Shown here in pieces: positions 58,717 to 64,000 of a stretch of 64,000 nucleotides of DNA. A program made the position numbers and the translations under genes. The stretch is from Rhizobium sp. N324 (GTDB lineage Bacteria > Pseudomonadota > Alphaproteobacteria > Rhizobiales > Rhizobiaceae), in contig NZ_CP013632.1 of assembly GCF_001664485.1 (NCBI RefSeq), forward strand, positions 124,001-188,000, in the 5' to 3' direction. Numbering within the stretch: the stretch's first letter is position 1; each line of letters begins with the position of its first letter. Under the pieces are notes generated by a model. It was not told the DNA's origin. It searched no databases and worked only from the letters and a program-made list of their open reading frames with translations.

Positions 58717-60258
58717 TTGAGCGAGCTGCATCGTGAGTTCCTCCTGCAAAGAGAGTTTCCGCCAGAACTCCGGGAGGATGACCGCCTTGAGCCAACGCAC
58801 GCGTCGCCATCGGCGGTCGGTTCCGAAGCCCTTGAAACGTTACTGCAGCCTTGTCCGTTGGTGGTCGATCTCGACGGCACTCTCGTACGATCAGATCTCC
58901 TGATCGAAACCGCATTCGCCGAACTCGGTCGTCACCCTCACTCGGCTGTGGCTCTGGTCAAGGCTGTGTGCCGCGGAAAGGCCTGCCTGAAGCACCGTCT
59001 TTCGCAACCAGCTGATTTCGATCCCGCTTTCCTTCCGTATGACGAGGAGGTCGTGAAGGTAATACGGGCCGCAAGAGAGGAAGGACGGTCCATCTATCTC
59101 GCGTCCGCGAGCCATGAGCGTCTCGTTGCCGCAGTCGCCAAACATCTCGGCCTTTTCGACGGCTGGTTTGCAACCAGCGAAACAACAAATTGCGCGGCCG
59201 ATGTCAAAGCGGGAAAACTCATAGCCGCTTTCGGAAAAAGCGGATTTGACTACATCGGGAACGACGCGGCAGACCTTCCTGTTTGGCGTTATGCCGCCAA
59301 ATCCTATGCGATACGAACTCCGCCCGCGGTCGCACAAAAACTCGCGCTACAGTGCGCTGACGTCCAATATCTCCCCTATGAAAAAGCGACCTGGCGCACC
59401 TGGGCGCGGCTGTTGCGTTTGCATCAGTACGTCAAGAACGGGCTTGTCTTTATCCCGCTGCTGATAAATCAGCTCTTCGATGTCAACAGCTTTGTCAGCA
59501 CCGGTCTGGCTTTCCTCGCATTCTCACTTTGTGCTTCCGGCGTCTATATCCTCAATGATCTGGTGGATCTCCAGGACGACCGCGGCCATCGCACGAAATG
59601 CCGCAGGCCTCTTGCGTGCGGTGACATTCCGCTTTCGGACGCCATTGCCGTCATTCCAATCCTCCTTCTCCTATCGCTCACGGTCGCCGTCATGGTGACG
59701 CCGGGGTTCGTTCTTGTTTTGGGGGGATATTTTGCGTTGACCACCGCCTATTCGTTTTTCTTCAAGCGCAGGATGATCCTGGATGTCGTGGCTCTCGCGT
59801 CTCTCTATACGACCCGGGTGATCGGCGGGGCGGCCGCCGTCTCGGTTTGGCCGTCGCCCTGGCTCTTGGCGTTCATGATGAGCTGGTTTCTCTCGCTCGC
59901 TTTGGTCAAACGATACACCGAGCTGATCGGGCGCCGCGCTGCGCGCCTGCCGGACTCCAAGGGCCGGGACTACAGGAAGGCCGACATCGGCATGGTGGGT
60001 GCCCTGGCAGCGGGCGCCGGGATGAATGCGCTGACGCTGTTTGCCCTCTACGCCGCGAGCGAAAACGCGCAAGACATCTTTGCGCGGCCGGGAATGTTAT
60101 GGCTCGTGGGCCCGATCCTCGCCTGCTGGATCGCGCGCATTCTCATGCTCGCCCACCGCGGCCAGATGCATGATGATCCGGTTGTCTTTGCCATCAAGGA
60201 TAAAGTCAGTCTCGCGACACTCGGGGCCGCCAGCCTATTCGTCTTGGCCGCGATGTGA
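58717..60258 (+). CDS. HAD phosphatase-UbiA prenyltransferase fusion (decaprenyl-phosphate phosphoribosyltransferase-like)
   Basis: About 513 residues in two domains. The N-terminal HAD domain has VVDLDGTLVRSD and GNDAADLPVWRYA, the phosphatase motifs. From about residue 230 on, a UbiA-type domain with several spans begins LRLHQYVKNGLVFIPLLIN and carries the NDLVDLQDDRGH prenyl-phosphate site. In arabinan precursor synthesis, a UbiA enzyme joins phosphoribose to decaprenyl phosphate and a phosphatase removes the 5'-phosphate; here both steps appear joined. The start is uncertain: TTG 58717 has AGAGGGGG upstream, but longer in-frame starts exist. It heads an overlapping operon. Confidence 0.85.
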   Translation: MSELHREFLLQREFPPELREDDRLEPTHASPSAVGSEALETLLQPCPLVVDLDGTLVRSDLLIETAFAELGRHPHSAVALVKAVCRGKACLKHRLSQPADFDPAFLPYDEEVVKVIRAAREEGRSIYLASASHERLVAAVAKHLGLFDGWFATSETTNCAADVKAGKLIAAFGKSGFDYIGNDAADLPVWRYAAKSYAIRTPPAVAQKLALQCADVQYLPYEKATWRTWARLLRLHQYVKNGLVFIPLLINQLFDVNSFVSTGLAFLAFSLCASGVYILNDLVDLQDDRGHRTKCRRPLACGDIPLSDAIAVIPILLLLSLTVAVMVTPGFVLVLGGYFALTTAYSFFFKRRMILDVVALASLYTTRVIGGAAAVSVWPSPWLLAFMMSWFLSLALVKRYTELIGRRAARLPDSKGRDYRKADIGMVGALAAGAGMNALTLFALYAASENAQDIFARPGMLWLVGPILACWIARILMLAHRGQMHDDPVVFAIKDKVSLATLGAASLFVLAAM

Positions 60259-60268
60259 GGTGGTCATC

Positions 60269-60703
60269 ATGGATTCGCAGTTCCAGCAGCGAAGCACCAC
60301 CACCACCGGCGTCGCGGTCCGCTATGTCGCCTTCGCGGTGCTCTCCACCGCCGCCAATTTCTTTGTCCAGGCAATCGTTCTCCAAATGGCGCCTCGGTGC
60401 GGCCTGATGCCATCGATCCTCGCGGGCACCGCCGCCGGCTTTGCCCTGAAATACGTTCTCGATAAAAACTGGATATTCTTCGACCGTTACACCTCTCATC
60501 GCGACGAGGTGTCGAAGGTCGTACTGTATGGCTTGTTCAGCGTGCTGACGACGCTCATATTCTGGGGGTTCGAAATCGCCTTCTGGACAATCTGGAAGAC
60601 GGAGCTTGCCAAATTTACCGGTGGCGCGATCGGCCTGGGGATTGGCTATATCGCGAAATACGCTCTCGACCGAAAATTCGTCTTCAAGCCAAGGGAGGCG
60701 TAG
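60269..60703 (+). CDS. GtrA family membrane protein
   Basis: A 144-residue protein with four membrane spans. The GtrA pattern is clear: VRYVAFAVLSTAANFFVQAIV, GFALKYVLDKNWIFFDR and a final YIAKYALDRKFVFKPRE. GtrA-like proteins are thought to help move polyprenyl-linked sugars across the inner membrane. Here the cargo would be the decaprenylphosphoryl sugar made by its neighbours. It starts at ATG 60269, ten bases after the UbiA stop, and is followed by the DprE1-like gene after five bases. Confidence 0.85.
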   Translation: MDSQFQQRSTTTTGVAVRYVAFAVLSTAANFFVQAIVLQMAPRCGLMPSILAGTAAGFALKYVLDKNWIFFDRYTSHRDEVSKVVLYGLFSVLTTLIFWGFEIAFWTIWKTELAKFTGGAIGLGIGYIAKYALDRKFVFKPREA

Positions 60704-60708
60704 CGACG

Positions 60709-62031
60709 ATGGAGGGCTGGGGACGCTATCCGCGTCATGAGAGCGAGGTATTGCACTGCCGGGTTCCGGAGGCCCTAGGCAGGTTTGTGGCATCGCGTCC
60801 AGGTTTGATCGCTCGTGGCAATGGCCGCTCCTATGGTGACGCTGCGATCGGCGAGAATTCGACCTTGATGTGCGGTGGATTGAACCGGATGAAAAGCTTC
60901 GATGCCGCCGATCGCGTCCTCACCGCAGAGGGCGGCGTCATGCTTTCCGACGTCCTGCGCTCGCTGGTGCCCCGGGGCTGTTTTCCGCCGGTGGTTCCGG
61001 GCACGAAGTTCGTGACGATCGGGGGGATGGTTGCGTCAGATGTTCACGGAAAGAATCATCATTGCGATGGCGGATTCGGCGATCACGTCAACGAACTGAA
61101 ATTGGTGACCGCCAACGGCGAAATCCTCACGTGTAGCCGCTCGCAGAACGCGGAGCTTTTTTCAGCGACGGTCGGCGGGATGGGCCTGACTGGAGTAATT
61201 GCTGAAGCAACCTTTCGCTTGAGACAGATTGAGACCGGCTGGATTGCGCAGAAGACGACCGTAGCCGAGAACCTCGCCGAAGCATTAAAAGCGTTGCGGC
61301 AATCGGAGGAGGCGACCTACTCGGTGGCTTGGATCGATTGTCTGTCGAAAGGCGCTTCGCTCGGACGGTCTTTGATTTTTGCGGGTGAGCACGCGACACC
61401 GGATCAGGTCAGGGAGACGCTAAGGGCCGATCTCTTTCCCTCGCCGAACAGCGCAGCCCTTACCCTGCCGCTCGATATGCCGGCTTGGCTCTTGAACAAG
61501 GCGAGCGTATCCGCCTTCAATGAGCTTTACTTCCGGGCCGGTATCCGCAAGTCGGCCAAGCCCATGTTGGTCCATTGGGATAATTACTTCTTCCCTCTCG
61601 ACCGCATCCTTCGATGGAACAGATTGTACGGCAAACGAGGCTTCATCCAGCATCAATGCGTGGTACCGGATGCTGACGCGCTCCAGGTCCTCTCGAGCAT
61701 CCTCGACCGTTTTGCGCAGTCGGGCAAAGGCTCCTTTCTTGCCGTGCTGAAAAGGCTGCGAGGCAGTGCGGGTCTGCTTTCTTTTGCTGCGCCGGGCTAT
61801 ACGCTCGCGCTCGACCTCCCAGCCACGCAGGAGGTGTTGCGGCTGCTCGACGAAATCGATGAGCTGGTTGTCAAGGCAGGGGGGCGTCTCTATCTGGCCA
61901 AAGATGCGCGCCAGTCCCGCCTTACGTTCGAATGCGGTTACCCCAGACTGGACGCGTTCAAAGTACTGCGAAGAGCAACCGGAGCCGACCGTCGTTTCAA
62001 TTCGCGTTTGGCAAAAAGGCTCGGCATATGA
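60709..62031 (+). CDS. DprE1-like decaprenylphosphoryl-ribose oxidase
   Basis: A 440-residue FAD-dependent oxidase of the vanillyl-alcohol oxidase type. The FAD domain shows ARGNGRSYGDAAIGENSTLM and PPVVPGTKFVTIGGMVASDVHGKNHHCDGGFG (quoted in part). The C-terminal region has LYLAKDARQSRLTFECGYPRLDAFK, matching DprE1-type proteins. DprE1 oxidises the 2'-hydroxyl of decaprenylphosphoryl ribose, and DprE2 reduces the product to the arabinose form. The stop overlaps the next ATG by 4 bp (ATGA), so the two are translationally coupled. Confidence 0.9.
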   Translation: MEGWGRYPRHESEVLHCRVPEALGRFVASRPGLIARGNGRSYGDAAIGENSTLMCGGLNRMKSFDAADRVLTAEGGVMLSDVLRSLVPRGCFPPVVPGTKFVTIGGMVASDVHGKNHHCDGGFGDHVNELKLVTANGEILTCSRSQNAELFSATVGGMGLTGVIAEATFRLRQIETGWIAQKTTVAENLAEALKALRQSEEATYSVAWIDCLSKGASLGRSLIFAGEHATPDQVRETLRADLFPSPNSAALTLPLDMPAWLLNKASVSAFNELYFRAGIRKSAKPMLVHWDNYFFPLDRILRWNRLYGKRGFIQHQCVVPDADALQVLSSILDRFAQSGKGSFLAVLKRLRGSAGLLSFAAPGYTLALDLPATQEVLRLLDEIDELVVKAGGRLYLAKDARQSRLTFECGYPRLDAFKVLRRATGADRRFNSRLAKRLGI

Positions 62032-62777
62032 AGCGGATCGGCAAGACACTGCTCATGATCGGGGCGACCTCTGATATAGGCCGTGCGACGGCAAGCTATT
62101 ATGGCGAGGCAGGCTGGGACATCCATTTGGCCGGACGGGCGCACGCGGCCGTCCAACGTGAAGCCAACGACATCGCTACGCGCACGGGCGCATCTGTCAC
62201 GGTTCATGAGCTGGATATCCTCCAGACGGCTCGTTTCGAGGCCTTCCTCGGCGCCCTGTCACCTTTGCCTGACACGGTGATCTGCGTCGTCGGCGAACTT
62301 GGTGAGCAGTCTCGGGCTGAAAAGGAGCTCGAATACGCCGCCATGGTCATGCGGACAAACTTCGAGGGGCCGGCTTTGCTCCTCGGTCTGCTGGCTGAGC
62401 GATTTGCGGCGCGCGGATCGGGCACGATCGTGGGAACAAGCTCTGTCGCCGGCGATCGCGGACGGGCGTCGAACTACGTGTATGGCGCCGCCAAAGCCGG
62501 CTTGACCGCGTTCTTGTCCGGCCTGAGGAACAGGCTGTCCCGTTCGGGGGTGCGCGTGTTGACCGTGAAGCCAGGCTTTGTTCGCACGCGGATGACGGAC
62601 GGAATGAGGCTTCCGTCGCTTCTTACGGCCGAACCGCAGGAGGTGGCGCAAAAGATCTTCGCGGTCGCCGAGGGCGGTAGCCGCAGTGACGTGGTCTACG
62701 TCAGGGGGATATGGCGACCGCTCATGACGGTAATCAGGTCAATCCCTGAGTCCATCTTCAAGAGGTTGCGGCTGTGA
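62028..62777 (+). CDS. DprE2-like short-chain dehydrogenase
   Basis: A 249-residue SDR. Cofactor motif: MIGATSDIGRATASYYGEAG. The active site is Ser in GTSSVAGDRGRASN and Tyr-Lys in YVYGAAKAGLTAFLSG. The placement behind a DprE1-like oxidase supports a DprE2-type role: reducing the 2'-keto intermediate to decaprenylphosphoryl arabinose. Its start overlaps dprE1 by 4 nt, and its stop overlaps the next GTG start by 4 nt. Confidence 0.9.
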   Translation: MKRIGKTLLMIGATSDIGRATASYYGEAGWDIHLAGRAHAAVQREANDIATRTGASVTVHELDILQTARFEAFLGALSPLPDTVICVVGELGEQSRAEKELEYAAMVMRTNFEGPALLLGLLAERFAARGSGTIVGTSSVAGDRGRASNYVYGAAKAGLTAFLSGLRNRLSRSGVRVLTVKPGFVRTRMTDGMRLPSLLTAEPQEVAQKIFAVAEGGSRSDVVYVRGIWRPLMTVIRSIPESIFKRLRL

Positions 62778-64000
62778 CGAAACCCACCAATCAGGCCGCC
62801 TACGCAATCGGAGCCAGAGGTGGTGCCCACAGACGATCCGCAGCCTGGGTACGGCGGTTCCTGTCGGCGGAACTTGCAATCATCGTCGTCGCCCTGGCCT
62901 GTGCAGCCATGCTCGCACTGCCGGGCAGGACCATCAATGCCGCCTTCATCAATGACGTTCTGATCTTTATCGACGGCGCGCATCGCATCGCCTGGGGTCA
63001 GGTGCCGAACCGAGATTTCCACACGGCGCTCGGGCCACTCGTCTTTTACATTCCGGCTGCGGGATACTTTCTGTCCGGAAATTTTGGAGCTGCCGTACCA
63101 CTGGGGATGGCGATCGTGCTCGTCGCTTTCATCCCCGCGATGATCCGCATCCTTGTGTCGCGTCTGGACACGTCTTTGGCCGCCGCACTCGGGATATTCC
63201 TTGTTCTCATTCTTGCAGCTCCGATCAATCTTGGCAGCTCCATCTGGTATCCTTCCTTCGCGATGTTCTATAACCGCATCGGTTGGGCCGCTCTCGGCCT
63301 GTTGCTGGTCATGTATCTGGCACCGCAGTCATCTAGCAGGCGCAATGATAGTGCCGATGCTCTCGCAGCTGCCTTTCTTCTGCTTGTCTCGTTCTACACC
63401 AAGGTGACCTACGGTCTTGCGGGCACCGGGATGATCCTCATCATTTTGTCGGATCGGCAGCAACGCCGCTGGGGCGTGACGGCTCTGCTGCTGACGGGAC
63501 TGGCGATGGTCGCCATCGAGTTCTTCTGGCGCGGAACTGCCCAGCACATCGAGGATCTGCGGGCGGCCGCCCGCGTCAGCGGTGGTCATGATGTCGGCAG
63601 CATTCTGAAAAATTTGCGCGAAAATATATCCGATCTCGCCGTATTCGCTGCCGTCGCTTCGCTCGCCATCTGGCAAAGCCGCAGCCTGCGAGATCTTTTC
63701 TTCTGTGGGTTTTGCTTAGGGGCGGGCGTCGCGCTCATCAATCAGAACGCCCACAGCTGGGGCATCATCACGCTCTATTGCGGGGCAACCGCGCTGGCCC
63801 AGAAGACGCCCTGGCTTCAACCGGGCCATGACGGCGGACCAGCAGGACGCTCAGCTCGTGCTGCGGGCGTCCTGCCGCTAATGGTTATCCTGTTCCTGTT
63901 GCCTCCGATCGTGCACCACAGCGCGGCCCTCGTCCTGCATACGGCCCTCGCGGCGGAGAAGGCGGGGCAGCCTCTCGGGCTGCCGCGATTTGCTGATGTC
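62774..64000 (+). CDS. Large multi-span membrane protein, 5' part (possible GT-C glycosyltransferase)
   Basis: At least 409 residues, open to the window edge. The GTG start at 62774 overlaps the previous stop (GTGA). After a basic N-terminus come many hydrophobic spans (LAIIVVALACAAMLALPG near residue 35, LAAALGIFLVLILAAPINLG near 140, and others). The sequence NDVLIFIDGAHRIAWGQVPNRDFHTALGP between the first two spans, quoted in part, is a large first loop with acidic residues, as in GT-C glycosyltransferases that use polyprenyl-phosphate sugars. The function is inferred from the operon: it might use decaprenylphosphoryl arabinose. Confidence 0.7.
   Translation, partial: MTKPTNQAAYAIGARGGAHRRSAAWVRRFLSAELAIIVVALACAAMLALPGRTINAAFINDVLIFIDGAHRIAWGQVPNRDFHTALGPLVFYIPAAGYFLSGNFGAAVPLGMAIVLVAFIPAMIRILVSRLDTSLAAALGIFLVLILAAPINLGSSIWYPSFAMFYNRIGWAALGLLLVMYLAPQSSSRRNDSADALAAAFLLLVSFYTKVTYGLAGTGMILIILSDRQQRRWGVTALLLTGLAMVAIEFFWRGTAQHIEDLRAAARVSGGHDVGSILKNLRENISDLAVFAAVASLAIWQSRSLRDLFFCGFCLGAGVALINQNAHSWGIITLYCGATALAQKTPWLQPGHDGGPAGRSARAAGVLPLMVILFLLPPIVHHSAALVLHTALAAEKAGQPLGLPRFADV

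Noticed and set aside
1..64000. CRISPR array or intact insertion sequence
   Set aside because: No regularly spaced repeats were seen, and the only transposase sequence is a 32-codon tail.

Overview
The window reads as DNA from an alphaproteobacterium of the Rhizobiales, most likely Rhizobium itself. The grounds are the high GC content, fused LivM-LivG permease/ATPase, SyrB-like and DUF982 proteins, many LysR/TetR/LacI regulators and catabolic operons packed back to back. No rRNA, tRNA, CRISPR array, replication origin or intact insertion sequence was seen. The mosaic middle and right part (34-57 kb, with decayed genes, a transposase tail and an anti-restriction gene) suggests a plasmid or chromid, but this cannot be proved from the sequence.

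Layout. (a) 1-685: 5' part of pntA, running off the left edge. (b) 0.8-8.3 kb: a glutathione-dependent formaldehyde island: adhC, a YceI protein, a membrane protein, a TetR regulator, a DoxX protein, an MDR dehydrogenase, a DUF3861 protein, a frameshifted fghA and gfa. A 14-bp motif (ATACYAAAnRGTAT-like) recurs four times in its intergenic spaces. (c) 8.6-26.2 kb: the most distinctive region. Six copies of a palindrome, GCTAACGTTAGC or a one-base variant, sit before six genes or operons, and one LacI-type repressor is encoded among them. The set includes an FAH-family hydrolase, an AhpD/CMD-like protein, a branched-chain-type ABC importer, a cupin, an enolase paralogue with a changed active site, an extradiol-dioxygenase-like VOC protein, a second MDR dehydrogenase, an FMN reductase, an APH-fold kinase, a D-2-hydroxyacid dehydrogenase and a PEP carboxylase. 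(d) 26.2-34.1 kb: glutarate catabolism: a LysR regulator, glutaryl-CoA dehydrogenase, 3-hydroxybutyryl-CoA dehydrogenase, ETF-quinone oxidoreductase, a CoA-transferase and both ETF subunits, so electrons can be traced from glutaryl-CoA to quinone.

(e) 34.4-38.2 kb: rhizobial accessory genes: a DUF982 protein, a SyrB-like protein with a companion sharing its C-terminal zipper, and a GSU2403-type nucleotidyltransferase with an N-terminal frameshift. (f) 38.2-49.3 kb: oxidoreductase and hydrolase genes under LysR and TetR control (truncated MDR, RidA, SDR, alpha/beta hydrolase, SnoaL-like protein, aldehyde dehydrogenase), then an isochorismatase-like hydrolase and a pirin. (g) 49.3-57.4 kb: an IS110-type transposase tail, DUF2277, a decayed glycine-rich gene, an ArdC anti-restriction protein behind a 19-bp perfect inverted repeat, a CGNR regulator divergent from an EamA exporter, two SRAP proteins (one lacking the catalytic Cys2) and DNA polymerase IV. 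(h) 57.5-64 kb: a thioredoxin-reductase-like flavoprotein, then a tightly overlapping cluster resembling decaprenylphosphoryl-arabinose synthesis (HAD-UbiA fusion, GtrA, DprE1-like, DprE2-like, large membrane protein), cut by the right edge.

The best candidate for an undescribed system is the LacI-operator regulon at 8.6-26.2 kb. It ties a transporter and ring-cleavage-type enzymes to a possible reductase-kinase-enolase-PEP carboxylase series.
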